The notes under the pieces: model-generated | What the model saw: the letters and a program-made list of their open reading frames with translations, nothing else | Databases searched by the model: none | What the model was told of the DNA's origin: nothing | Program-made: the position numbers and the translations under genes | Assembly (NCBI GenBank): GCA_034104345.1 | Contig: JAXEDY010000002.1 | Location: forward strand, 1-27,402 | DNA length: 27,402 bases | From: HGM11416 sp034104345 | Lineage (GTDB): Bacteria > Bacillota > Clostridia > Christensenellales > Borkfalkiaceae | Direction: 5' to 3' | Shown here: positions 1-8,239 of the stretch, piece by piece | Numbering within the stretch: the stretch's first letter is position 1 | Layout: every line of letters starts with the position of its first letter

Positions 1-125
1 CCGCGTTCGGCGCAAAGTCTGAACTGATTTAAGTGCATGCGGTTGGTTCCGCCGCATACCGCAAGTTCTACTTCGGGATGTTCGTTTAAAAGTTGTTCGT
101 CGTCGTAATAAAACGGCAGGTCTTT
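1..125. repeat. 125-bp exact direct repeat, copy 1 (other copy 2231-2355)
   Basis: Bases 1-125 and 2231-2355 are identical at every position. Both lie at the same place in two paralogous Gfo/Idh/MocA-like genes. Identity drops abruptly to about two thirds just after 125 and 2355. Copy 1 may extend beyond the window edge. Confidence 0.95.
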
Positions 126-281
126 AAAAGAATGTCTGCCTATCTGCACGGGGTTGCCCGCAGAAAACGATACCGCCACTATATTGAATAGCGGATCTGC
201 TTTAAGCGAATTTGCAATATAAGGAACATGCCCGTTATCAAAACGCAAAATTGCAACGTTAATTGGTTTTATGTCTGACAT
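1..281 (-). CDS. Gfo/Idh/MocA-like oxidoreductase, second copy, cut by the window edge
   Basis: Only the N-terminal 93 residues lie in the window; the gene continues beyond position 1. The ATG at 281 opens a protein starting MSDIKPINVAILRFDNGHV, clearly homologous to the complete gene at 1393-2508. Like that copy it lacks the usual GxGxxG dinucleotide loop at the end of the first strand and has LRFDNGHV there. The last 125 bases in the window are identical to 2231-2355, while the first part of the gene is clearly diverged. No good ribosome binding site is visible before the ATG, so expression may depend on readthrough or coupling from the gene upstream at 321-1352. By family it should be an NAD(P)-dependent sugar oxidoreductase, but cofactor binding is uncertain. 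Confidence 0.85.
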   Translation of the reverse strand, partial: MSDIKPINVAILRFDNGHVPYIANSLKADPLFNIVAVSFSAGNPVQIGRHSFKDLPFYYDDEQLLNEHPEVELAVCGGTNRMHLNQFRLCAER

Positions 282-320
282 AATTATATTTATTTTTCGT
301 TATAATACCTTGAATTTTGA

Positions 321-1352
321 TTATTTTTTCAAAACGCGTTTATAATTTTTTCCGATAGCGTCCCAAAGTTTTATCGGGTCGGGCGCACTTACCGAAGTGC
401 CGTAGCCGCCGCGGTAAGTCCAGGTGGCAAGTCTGTCTACCCCAAGGCTTTCGTATAAGTCGACAACCTTATCGATTTGCTTAAAATCTTCGGGTTGGCA
501 ATAATATCCCATAAGCCAACGTTCGCATTCTTTGCCGTATTTTTTAGCGATTTTAACCGTTCTTTCGGTAATTTCTTTAAAGAAACTTTCGGGTAGAGAC
601 CAGTTTATAATCGTAGACGAAAATACGTCGAAATACGGGCAGGCGGCAACCATTTCCCAGTTATCGTAGCCGCGTTGTTCGGTAACGTAGTAACTCTGTT
701 TGGTTGCGTGAACGCAGCAGGTTATTTCGAGTTTCGGGTTAATATCTTTAATGGCTTTCGAGCAGTCTGCCAAAGTTTTAAGCGCCTCGCGCCATCTGAA
801 GTTTATTACGTCGTCATTCATAATTTTCGGCATCTCATACCCGTAATATTCTTCAAATTTCTTTTTACATTCGGGGCAACGGCAAGCCCAGTCTTCCCCC
901 GAACCGCCGGTTATCGACGCGTAAGACTTAGGATAAGAATAATGCGGCTCGTCCCAGAAAAATCCGTCGATTTCGGTTTCGCGCGCTAACTTAACGCAAA
1001 GTCCCGTAAAATAATCGCGGAAGGCGTTTGTGTTAAAGCAGGCGTAGTTTAAAACTTCGCCCGTTCTTGCCGAAACCTGACGGTGATGAATGTTGTTTTG
1101 CAAAAACAAACTCACCTGCTCTCCGCCGAAATATTTGCCTATTCCCCAGGTATCTGCAATGCATCTTAACCCTACCTTGTGGGCGGTTTTTATAATATTA
1201 TCGATGTTGGGAAACCAGAAATCCATGTCGAATTCGGTTATCGCAAGTATTACGGTATCGCAGCCGTGCTCTTTCATTTCTAAAAAGTCTTTTTCGGCAT
1301 GTTCAACGTAATTAAAACCGTAGTAACTTACCGCAGTGTGTTTTATTGCCAT
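321..1352 (-). CDS. Putative TIM-barrel glycoside hydrolase-like protein, copy B
   Basis: 343 aa, no signal peptide, so cytoplasmic. The ATG is preceded by AGGAG at good spacing. It is closely similar, roughly 85% by eye, to the 338-aa protein at 3252-4268. Strand-like segments such as DTVILAITEFD (about 32-42) and DGFFWDEPHY (129-138) suggest a TIM barrel whose E135 could be a catalytic acid. A motif CxCxxCKK (157-164) followed by a YYG turn resembles what is seen in hypothetical glycoside hydrolase families such as GHL6; that link is from memory and not secure. Copy B has a few residues more than copy A in the loop after DEPHY (about 139-151), a place where substrate specificity could differ. 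It sits between two Gfo/Idh/MocA genes. Role in late sugar breakdown is inferred from context. Confidence 0.8.
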   Translation of the reverse strand: MAIKHTAVSYYGFNYVEHAEKDFLEMKEHGCDTVILAITEFDMDFWFPNIDNIIKTAHKVGLRCIADTWGIGKYFGGEQVSLFLQNNIHHRQVSARTGEVLNYACFNTNAFRDYFTGLCVKLARETEIDGFFWDEPHYSYPKSYASITGGSGEDWACRCPECKKKFEEYYGYEMPKIMNDDVINFRWREALKTLADCSKAIKDINPKLEITCCVHATKQSYYVTEQRGYDNWEMVAACPYFDVFSSTIINWSLPESFFKEITERTVKIAKKYGKECERWLMGYYCQPEDFKQIDKVVDLYESLGVDRLATWTYRGGYGTSVSAPDPIKLWDAIGKNYKRVLKK

Positions 1353-1392
1353 AATTTTTCTCCTGTTATAGCGACTTGGAACTTAAGTTAAT

Positions 1393-2508
1393 TTATAATT
1401 TTATTATTTTTCCGGTTGCCATGCTGTCGTAAGCGGCATTCATCACCTTAATAATGTTAACGTGTTCGCTTAAAGTTGTTCCCGCGTCGACGTTTTCACC
1501 GCGGATTTTGCGCACGAAGTTTCTTAAAAATATTCTTCTGTAATCGCTGAACGACGCGCCCGACGAACCCCAATGTTTAAAATCTTCGCTTGGCAGATAC
1601 ATCGACTGATAAGCCTTTGCGCCGTAAACGTTCGCAATTATGCTTCCCTTTTCGCCGTGAACTGCAAGTTCTACTTCTACGCAGCGCGGATATTTACAAA
1701 AATCGTCGCCGCCGTTGGTTTTGAAAATTTGTTTTTCTTTGTTGCCGTAAGACGGATCGAGCGAGAAAATCACGCCGTTTTTAAGTCGCCCGGTAATGGT
1801 AAGCAAGTCTTCCACTTCGGCGTCGTAACGCATGTTAGGCGCGGCTTCTGCGTAAACAAAGTCGTAATCCGATTCGAAAATAAAGCGCGCCAAGTCGAAA
1901 ATATGCGGGTGGTCGGTAAGCGCGCCGCCGCGATACCTGCAATCTTCGGGATCGTTCGGCTTTAATTTTACGCGTTTGCCGTAAATTTCTTCGGGTATGT
2001 TCATCCACGGATTCCACCACATCGGAAAGTGCGAATAGTTATATGCGTTAAGCGAAAGAGGCTTTCCGATAGCGCCCGATTTTATAAGGTCTTTAATTCT
2101 TAAAATCTCGGCGCGCCAGCGCATTTCAAGTTCTATCGCAACCTGAATTCCATGTTCTTTCTGTAATTTAAGCATTTCGGCATATTCGTCCATATCCATA
2201 GTGGGAACCTTCATGGATATAACGTGAATACCGCGTTCGGCGCAAAGTCTGAACTGATTTAAGTGCATGCGGTTGGTTCCGCCGCATACCGCAAGTTCTA
2301 CTTCGGGATGTTCGTTTAAAAGTTGTTCGTCGTCGTAATAAAACGGCAGGTCTTTCATAAAACTCCGTCCCATCGAAACGGGGTTAAGCGGAGAATACGA
2401 AACGGCGACTATTTCGAACATAGGATCGTCTTTCAACGCACACGATATAGGTCTTACATGCCCGTTATCGAAACGCAGAATTGCAACTTTAACAGGTTTC
2501 ATTCCCAT
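1393..2508 (-). CDS. Gfo/Idh/MocA-like oxidoreductase with unusual N-terminal loop
   Basis: 371 aa, cytoplasmic. Overall layout fits the Gfo/Idh/MocA family: an N-terminal Rossmann-like half, a motif MKVP (about 109-112) where family members have EKP with the conserved lysine, and a C-terminal alpha/beta half. The usual glycine-rich GxGxxG is absent; the equivalent place reads AILRFDNGHV, also in the second copy at 1-281, so it is a feature of this subgroup and not damage. The start at 2508 overlaps the end of the 246-aa gene by 10 bases, which implies translational coupling. Reaction and substrate are unknown; oxidation or reduction of a sugar ring position is the family default. It could also be a non-redox member that has lost NAD binding. 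Confidence 0.8.
   Translation of the reverse strand: MGMKPVKVAILRFDNGHVRPISCALKDDPMFEIVAVSYSPLNPVSMGRSFMKDLPFYYDDEQLLNEHPEVELAVCGGTNRMHLNQFRLCAERGIHVISMKVPTMDMDEYAEMLKLQKEHGIQVAIELEMRWRAEILRIKDLIKSGAIGKPLSLNAYNYSHFPMWWNPWMNIPEEIYGKRVKLKPNDPEDCRYRGGALTDHPHIFDLARFIFESDYDFVYAEAAPNMRYDAEVEDLLTITGRLKNGVIFSLDPSYGNKEKQIFKTNGGDDFCKYPRCVEVELAVHGEKGSIIANVYGAKAYQSMYLPSEDFKHWGSSGASFSDYRRIFLRNFVRKIRGENVDAGTTLSEHVNIIKVMNAAYDSMATGKIIKL
2231..2355. repeat. 125-bp exact direct repeat, copy 2
   Basis: Identical to 1-125 and internal to the complete oxidoreductase gene. The sharp edge at 2355 with diverged sequence beyond it suggests gene conversion between the paralogs, or a contig join made in a repeat. Confidence 0.95.
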
Positions 2509-3239
2509 ACTTCAGCAACCCCTTTTTCGTTAAGCTTAGCCATAACTTTTTCGTTAAGGTCTTTAAGGCGCGCGTATTGAGCCGCAATTTCTTCTTTATC
2601 GTCCGAACCCAAAAGCATATAATAAACGCTTGAAACGGCTTCGATTTCGGCAAGATTAAGCCCGTAAAGGTCTACGCTTGCGTCGGTAAAGGTTAAAGGA
2701 TGTTCGCCGTTATTGAAAAGATACACCGCTTCGGGCGAAATTTTATGCCCCAAAGGCTGGTCGCACACAAAACCGTGTTCGGCAAACATACGGCGCTGAC
2801 CTTGCGGCTCGGCTTCTTCGGGCATAACCGCGGCAAGTTCGAGCGTTGAAACGCCGCCGCATTCATGGTCTAATATAGCGTTTATCGTATCCCCGTTTTT
2901 AAGCGCGAAAACGTGTTTTATTTTGCTGCCGAAAAACCATTCGCAAATATCCGTTTCTCTGAACAAAAGTTGGTTGATTTTCGTTGTTTTCGGTTCGTAC
3001 TCCGAACATTTCATATGACATCTGTCGCCGATGGAACGCGCGGCTTTGCCCTGCGCTCCGGGCAGCGGCGCGTGATTGCGCCACGGAAAAACGGGATATT
3101 CTTTACCGTCGATTTTTACGAATTCGGTAATAACGTCGCCCTCTTTCAAATAAAATTCGAAACTTTGTTTTACGTTGTTTTCGTAAATATCTATAACCTT
3201 TTTAACGCCGTCGTTTACGGCTTTCACGTTGATTTTCAT
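2499..3239 (-). CDS. Hypothetical protein, 246 aa, family not recognised
   Basis: I do not recognise this protein. It has no signal peptide or membrane segment and begins at an ATG preceded by AAGGAG. Visible features are a patch PVFPWRNHAPLPGAQG (about 48-63) rich in Pro, Trp and His, a segment ILDHECGGVSTLEL (about 121-134), FVCDQPLGHKI (about 155-165) and a helical, charged C-terminus (about 208-246). The scattered His, Cys, Asp and Glu residues in mid-protein could form a metal or active site, but this is inference. It lies 12 bases after the TIM-barrel gene at 3252-4268 and overlaps the oxidoreductase gene by 10 bases, so the three are probably made together. The nearby second TIM-barrel/oxidoreductase pair lacks it between its members. 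It might be a partner subunit or an isomerase or lyase of a redox-assisted glycoside cleavage. Confidence 0.75.
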   Translation of the reverse strand: MKINVKAVNDGVKKVIDIYENNVKQSFEFYLKEGDVITEFVKIDGKEYPVFPWRNHAPLPGAQGKAARSIGDRCHMKCSEYEPKTTKINQLLFRETDICEWFFGSKIKHVFALKNGDTINAILDHECGGVSTLELAAVMPEEAEPQGQRRMFAEHGFVCDQPLGHKISPEAVYLFNNGEHPLTFTDASVDLYGLNLAEIEAVSSVYYMLLGSDDKEEIAAQYARLKDLNEKVMAKLNEKGVAEVWE

Positions 3240-3251
3240 GTTTGCTTCTCC

Positions 3252-4268
3252 TTATTTTTTCAAAACGCGTTTAAAGTTTTTGCCGATTGCGTCCCAAAGT
3301 TTTATGGCGTCGGGCGCGCTTACCGAAGTACCGTAGCCGCCTCGGTAAGTCCAGGTAGCAAGCCTGTCAACTCCCATTTTTTCATAAAGGTCTACAACTT
3401 GGTCTATTTTTTTGAAATCGTCGGGCTGAGTATTATAGCCTTTTATCCAGCGTTCGCATTCTTTGCCGTATTTTTTAGCGATTTTAATCGTTCTTTCGGT
3501 GATTTCTTTAAAGAAACTTTCGGGTTGAGCCCAGTCGATTATGGTTGAAGCGAACACGTCGAAATACGGGCAGGCGGCAACCGTTTCCCAGTTATCGTAA
3601 CCGCGCTGTTCGGTAAAGTAATAACTTTGTTTGGTTGCGTGAACGCAGCAAGTAATTTCGAGTTTCGGGTTTACTTCTTTAATCGCTTTCGAGCAATCCG
3701 CCAGAGTTTTAAGCGCTTCGCGGTGTCTGAAATTTTTAACGTCGTCATTCATAAAACGCGGCATTTCATAACCGTAATAATCTTCGAATTTCTTTTTACA
3801 TTCGGGGCAGCGGCAAGCCCAGTCTTCGCCGGCTCCGCCCGCCGCGGGAAGCGCGTAATGCGGTTCGTCCCAGAAAAAACCGTCTACTTCGGTTTCACGC
3901 GCTAACTTAACGCAAAGCCCCGTAAAATAATCGCGAAAAGCGTTGGTCGTAAAGCATGCCGCATTTAACACTTCGTCGGTATTTGCCGAAACCTGACGAT
4001 GGTGAATATTATTCTGCAAAAACAAACTCACCTGCTCGCCTCCGAAATATTTACCTATCCCCCATGTGTCGGCAATGCATCTTAAACCTACCTTGTGAGC
4101 GGTTTTAACGATATTGTTTATGTTCGGAAACCAAAAATCCATATCGAATTCGGTTATCGCAAGTATTACCGTATCGCAACCATGCTCTTTCATTTCCATA
4201 AAATCCTGTTCGGCATGTTCGACGTAATTCAAGCCGTAATAACTTACCGCAGTGTGTTTTATTGCCAT
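3252..4268 (-). CDS. Putative TIM-barrel glycoside hydrolase-like protein, copy A
   Basis: 338 aa, cytoplasmic, starting at an ATG preceded by AAGGAG. It is the paralog of 321-1352 and shares the strand DGFFWDEPHY, the CxCxxCKK motif and the C-terminal stretch RLATWTYRGGYGTS. Differences cluster in the loop after DEPHY (ALP followed by AAGGAGEDW here) and in the region following EITERT (WIKGYNTQPDD here, WLMGYYCQPED in copy B). It follows the cytoplasmic DUF4838 gene after a 60-base gap and precedes the 246-aa gene by 12 bases. A sugar-active TIM-barrel enzyme is the best guess; no assigned family could be named with certainty. Confidence 0.8.
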   Translation of the reverse strand: MAIKHTAVSYYGLNYVEHAEQDFMEMKEHGCDTVILAITEFDMDFWFPNINNIVKTAHKVGLRCIADTWGIGKYFGGEQVSLFLQNNIHHRQVSANTDEVLNAACFTTNAFRDYFTGLCVKLARETEVDGFFWDEPHYALPAAGGAGEDWACRCPECKKKFEDYYGYEMPRFMNDDVKNFRHREALKTLADCSKAIKEVNPKLEITCCVHATKQSYYFTEQRGYDNWETVAACPYFDVFASTIIDWAQPESFFKEITERTIKIAKKYGKECERWIKGYNTQPDDFKKIDQVVDLYEKMGVDRLATWTYRGGYGTSVSAPDAIKLWDAIGKNFKRVLKK

Positions 4269-4328
4269 AAATTCTCCTTAATAATCAAGTAAAAAATCTT
4301 AGTTGTTTTAATAACTTAAAACTAACCG

Positions 4329-6194
4329 TTAAACATATTTTTCGCGCCACTCGTTTATACATGCCGTCGCGCTTTTTCTGCGAGGATATTCGGTTTTTTT
4401 CATGCGCTCGAATAAGTCGATTCTTTGTTTTAATTCGCCTTTTTCGAACGTATCGCCGTATAAATCGATAAGAGAGAACAAAACGAATTGATACTCTACG
4501 TCTAACCTGTCGAAAACTTTTTTCTTTTCGTATTCGGAAAGGTCCGAACTCCGCGTTTTTTTATAAGCGGATAAAAAGCAGTCTTCAAGCGATTTTAAAT
4601 CGTCAAGCGAAAACATTTCTTTAATAACGTAATCGTCGTGCGTGTGCAGATAGCCGCCTTTTTCAACCCATTTATCGTAAACCGATTGTAATTTTTCGCG
4701 GTAAGTCTGAATATCATCTGCCGCGCATTTATAATAATGCGTTATAAAATCGGCGGCTTCTTCTTCGTAATCGCGCGATAAATCCCACAAAAGCCGCGGC
4801 CGAACGTAATCGTCTATAACAAGCATCGGGATATTGTCGGCACGCGAAGTGCCCTGCGAAAAAATATCTATCGCGTCCATATCTTTATATATGAGCAGGT
4901 TTTCTTTAACCGATTTCGCCACGGGATACGGCGCTATGGGCGAACCGTAATTCATACGGTAATCCCATATCGCGATATGTCGAGCGCAATTTTTCCAGCT
5001 TAACATTACTTCGCGCGCGGGAGTGTTGCCGCGGGTATAATTCTTTTCGTCAAGCAAATTATGATAAAAATCCGCATGAATGGGCGCTATGCGTACAACC
5101 ACGTTATCGTGCGCGACGACCGATTCGTCCAAAGGAACGTATTCGCCGTTAACGATTTTAACGGGCGCTTTTTCGATTGCGAGATACGCAAAAGTTATGA
5201 TATAAATTTCGCGTTCGGGGCAATTAAGTTTGCGCCACGCTTCCACCTCGTCGGCAACGGCGTTTATAAAACGCATGTTTACGCCCGAATATGTGTATTT
5301 TTCAACTTCTTTTTTACATTCGTCACAGTCGCAGAAATAAGGATTGTCGCTCATGCCTATCATAAAAAACTTTTTATCGGGTTCTTTTAAAATAAAGTTT
5401 TCGATAAGGTTTTTCACGAAAGTTTTAAAGCAGCCGTTTTCGTCGTTTTTATGTTTTAACGCGCCTGCATAGCAAAGTTGAATTTCTTCGCGCACGAAAT
5501 GAAATTTTTCGTCGTCCGAAAGTTTTTCGAAATCGACCTTTTCGTGCTCGTAATACCACCCTTTGTCACGATATTTTTCATAAGGCAAAATCTGAAAGCC
5601 GATAGACATATCGTGCAGAACCGACCAGAAACTTTTGGTCGCAAACAGTTCCCTTGCCGGGCGGTTCATGTTATTTATGCGCTGAAAAACGCTGAACTCA
5701 GAATAATCGGGAACGGTAAAATTAGCCGTGCAAACCGTTCTGCCTTTAAACGACGGGGCGCAAACGAATTCGCCGCACGGAATTTCGACGGTTTGTTTTT
5801 TGGGCGCATATTCTTCGTCGAACGCATATTTTTTATAGCCGAAGTATCTTTCGGCAAATTCGCAAACGCCGAATAAAACGGCGTGCGGCACGCTCGAATA
5901 AATAAAAATTTTGCCCTTTGCCGCGCTTATTACGAAACCGTCGTAATAAAGGCGTTCTTCGTCGAAATTTTTAAATTTCTTTTTGGCGGCAAGCGTTTTT
6001 CCTATCGAAATGTAATCGGAATTAAGGTCGGTTTCGTTTTCGTAAACTACTTCTAACCCTTCGTAGTTGTCGGTTACTTTCGATATTATCGAGTTTAAAA
6101 GCGTTGCCGCCATAAAATCGTGCTTATCGGGCGCCGACGGCAAAATGATTTTGTAATCGGAAACGCCCGACGTAAACAGTTTAAAAGAATCCAT
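4329..6194 (-). CDS. DUF4838 family protein, cytoplasmic
   Basis: 621 aa. The N-terminal part (about 1-130) resembles the alpha-glucuronidase N-terminal type domain that commonly precedes DUF4838: an ORF start without signal peptide, then YISIGKT (61-67) and YYDGFVI. The DUF4838 signature is clear at 276-300: FFMIGMSDN followed by CDCDECKKEVEKY. Further on, VVVRIAPIHADFYH and the YRMNYGSP stretch match the same family. Members are putative glycoside hydrolases of TIM-barrel type and are frequent in glycan-use loci; no activity can be assigned from the sequence. Its start shares one base with the stop of the lipoprotein paralog upstream (TAATG), so the pair is translationally coupled. This copy lacks the export signal and should act on imported oligosaccharides. 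Confidence 0.85.
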   Translation of the reverse strand: MDSFKLFTSGVSDYKIILPSAPDKHDFMAATLLNSIISKVTDNYEGLEVVYENETDLNSDYISIGKTLAAKKKFKNFDEERLYYDGFVISAAKGKIFIYSSVPHAVLFGVCEFAERYFGYKKYAFDEEYAPKKQTVEIPCGEFVCAPSFKGRTVCTANFTVPDYSEFSVFQRINNMNRPARELFATKSFWSVLHDMSIGFQILPYEKYRDKGWYYEHEKVDFEKLSDDEKFHFVREEIQLCYAGALKHKNDENGCFKTFVKNLIENFILKEPDKKFFMIGMSDNPYFCDCDECKKEVEKYTYSGVNMRFINAVADEVEAWRKLNCPEREIYIITFAYLAIEKAPVKIVNGEYVPLDESVVAHDNVVVRIAPIHADFYHNLLDEKNYTRGNTPAREVMLSWKNCARHIAIWDYRMNYGSPIAPYPVAKSVKENLLIYKDMDAIDIFSQGTSRADNIPMLVIDDYVRPRLLWDLSRDYEEEAADFITHYYKCAADDIQTYREKLQSVYDKWVEKGGYLHTHDDYVIKEMFSLDDLKSLEDCFLSAYKKTRSSDLSEYEKKKVFDRLDVEYQFVLFSLIDLYGDTFEKGELKQRIDLFERMKKTEYPRRKSATACINEWREKYV

Positions 6195-8227
6195 TATTCA
6201 ACCCCGTAACGACTTTTCCATTTAAGGACGAAATCGATCGTCGTTTCGTTTTTATACGGGCGAGCCATTGCTACGTCTGAAATAGCGATATAATCGTCAA
6301 TCGCTTTTTTAAGTTGATCCGCAGTATAAATATCGGCGCCGTAAAGTTCGATAAGAGCAAAACGATAAAACGCGCTTTCGCGGTCGATTCTCGTTTTTAA
6401 TTCCGCTTTTCTGCTGTCGGGCAAACCGTTTATAACGTTATAAGCGTTATTGAAAATACCTTCGATGTTTAAAAGCGTTTCTTTGGGCCAATAGTTGCTT
6501 GATAAAAGCGAGGTATAAATTATCGCGTTGAAGTTGGTCTTCTTTTCTAAAACGGCGGCGTAATGCATTTCGAGATATGCAAGATAATCTTTCATATATT
6601 CGCTTGCTTCGCCGTAATAGTTTTCGATAAATTCGTCGGCTAAGGTCTGATAACTTTGTTCGCAATCCCACATAAGGCGCGAGCGAATCCAGTCGTCCAT
6701 TCTGCCGAGCGAAGTGTTATACGAAGTATTGTTGCCCTGCGTTAAAATATCGATAACGCCCATTTCTTTATACATTTTTATATTGTGCTGAGCCGAATTC
6801 CATGTCGGGAACGGAACGATTTTATATTCGAAACTCATTTTATAATCCCAGATGGCAAAACGCTTTGCGCACATACGCCAGTTTTCGAACATTCTTGCCG
6901 AAAGCGAGTTTTTGTCTTTATTATCGAACGTATAATAATGACACGAGTGTATAGGCGCAATACGAACAACAACGTTTTCTTCGGCAATAACCGACGGATC
7001 TGCGGGCGCATACTTGCCGTCGGAACCGCGTTTTACGGGCGCGTCCTGCGTGCTAAGATAAGCAAACACAACGAGATTTATTTCGCGTTCGGGGCAATTT
7101 TGCAAACGCCATTTTTCAACGTCTTTGGCAATTTCGTTTACGAAACGCATGCAAGTGCCGGTTACCGTGTATTGTGCGTTGTCTTCGGTGCATTTAGAAC
7201 AGTTGCAGATTTCTTCGTTGTCTGACATGCCGAGCATGAACAAACGCTTGTCGGTTTCTTTCGCTATATAGTTGCTTATTAGGTTGTTTAAAAAGGTTTC
7301 GTAAAGTCCGCCCTGTTCACCTTTTGAAGCGAGCGCTTCGTGATAGCAAATCTGAACAGACTCTTTTATAAGAGTCCAGACGTCGCCCTGATACGAAAAT
7401 TCTTCGTTTTGGGGAACAAGCAGTTCTTCGGCTTCGGCTTTACGTTCTTCGGGAATATAATACCAGTTTTTGTGCTCGCCGTAATATTTTGCGGCGTTTA
7501 CGATCTGCATCGTTATCGACTGGTCGTGTAATTCGCTCCAAAGCCCCTCGTTGCCGTATTTTTCGAACCAGTTGGTGCCTTGGTTGTTATTTTTTAAGCG
7601 AAGTCTGTGAAGGCCGTCGGCGATAACTTCGGCGGAAAACGCGATGCGCCCTTCGAAATCGGGAACGTCGATAAGGTCGAAATCACGAAGTTTTACGGTA
7701 GCGTTTTTAAAGTTGCCGTATTTAACGCAATCTTGCGCATAGTACATATAACCTAAGTTCTTTTCGCAAAAGCCGTAAACGCCGTTTATTTTGCCGTTTT
7801 CTTCGCTTGCGTTTATAACGACCGCATTACCAGCGCGTTTTAAAATATAACCGTCGTAATTAAAATTTATTTCGGACAAATTTACGTTAAGAGTTTTAAA
7901 AACCGACGTGTCGCCTATCGAAATGACTTTATCGTTCTGAGTATAATCGCCGCCCGAAACAACTTCGAGGTCGGCTCCGGTCGAGTTATAAAAGATGTTT
8001 TTAAGTTCTTCGGCGGCGAATTTTTCGGGTGCCGTTGCATTTGCGGGTACTACGATTTTATACCCCGAAACGCCGTTTTCGCTTAAACTAACGTCGGTAA
8101 AAGGAATTTCTTCCTTTTTACCTTCGTCCGGAGTTACGGGATCGTCGCCTTTTTTGCATGAAGCAAATGCCGAAAACAAAGCTATCGAAGCGGTGAAAGC
8201 CGCTATGCATTTTAAAAATTTATTCAT
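6194..8227 (-). CDS. DUF4838 family lipoprotein, extracellular
   Basis: 677 aa. The N-terminus is a lipoprotein signal with a lipobox FASC (Cys24), followed by an acidic and lysine-rich linker. The ATG at 8227 is preceded by AAAGGGG. From about residue 50 it aligns throughout with the cytoplasmic 621-aa paralog: YKIVVP, VISIGDTS, YDGYILK, then the signature LFMLGMSDN with CNCSKC, and VVVRIAPIHSCHYY. It is therefore likely tethered to the outer face of the membrane and to act on the polysaccharide or oligosaccharide held by the surface proteins. It lies between the 925-aa secreted protein gene (12-base gap) and the cytoplasmic copy (one-base overlap). Enzymatic function is inferred from family context only. 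Confidence 0.88.
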   Translation of the reverse strand: MNKFLKCIAAFTASIALFSAFASCKKGDDPVTPDEGKKEEIPFTDVSLSENGVSGYKIVVPANATAPEKFAAEELKNIFYNSTGADLEVVSGGDYTQNDKVISIGDTSVFKTLNVNLSEINFNYDGYILKRAGNAVVINASEENGKINGVYGFCEKNLGYMYYAQDCVKYGNFKNATVKLRDFDLIDVPDFEGRIAFSAEVIADGLHRLRLKNNNQGTNWFEKYGNEGLWSELHDQSITMQIVNAAKYYGEHKNWYYIPEERKAEAEELLVPQNEEFSYQGDVWTLIKESVQICYHEALASKGEQGGLYETFLNNLISNYIAKETDKRLFMLGMSDNEEICNCSKCTEDNAQYTVTGTCMRFVNEIAKDVEKWRLQNCPEREINLVVFAYLSTQDAPVKRGSDGKYAPADPSVIAEENVVVRIAPIHSCHYYTFDNKDKNSLSARMFENWRMCAKRFAIWDYKMSFEYKIVPFPTWNSAQHNIKMYKEMGVIDILTQGNNTSYNTSLGRMDDWIRSRLMWDCEQSYQTLADEFIENYYGEASEYMKDYLAYLEMHYAAVLEKKTNFNAIIYTSLLSSNYWPKETLLNIEGIFNNAYNVINGLPDSRKAELKTRIDRESAFYRFALIELYGADIYTADQLKKAIDDYIAISDVAMARPYKNETTIDFVLKWKSRYGVE

Positions 8228-8239
8228 ATCGATTCCCCT

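Noticed and set aside
2913..3548. Open frame of 211 codons on the plus strand
   Set aside because: It is antisense to the 246-aa gene and the TIM-barrel gene, is rich in Phe and Val as expected from a mirrored frame, and has no ribosome binding site.
5478..5876. Open frame of 132 codons on the plus strand
   Set aside because: Antisense to the cytoplasmic DUF4838 gene; composition is typical of a shadow frame.
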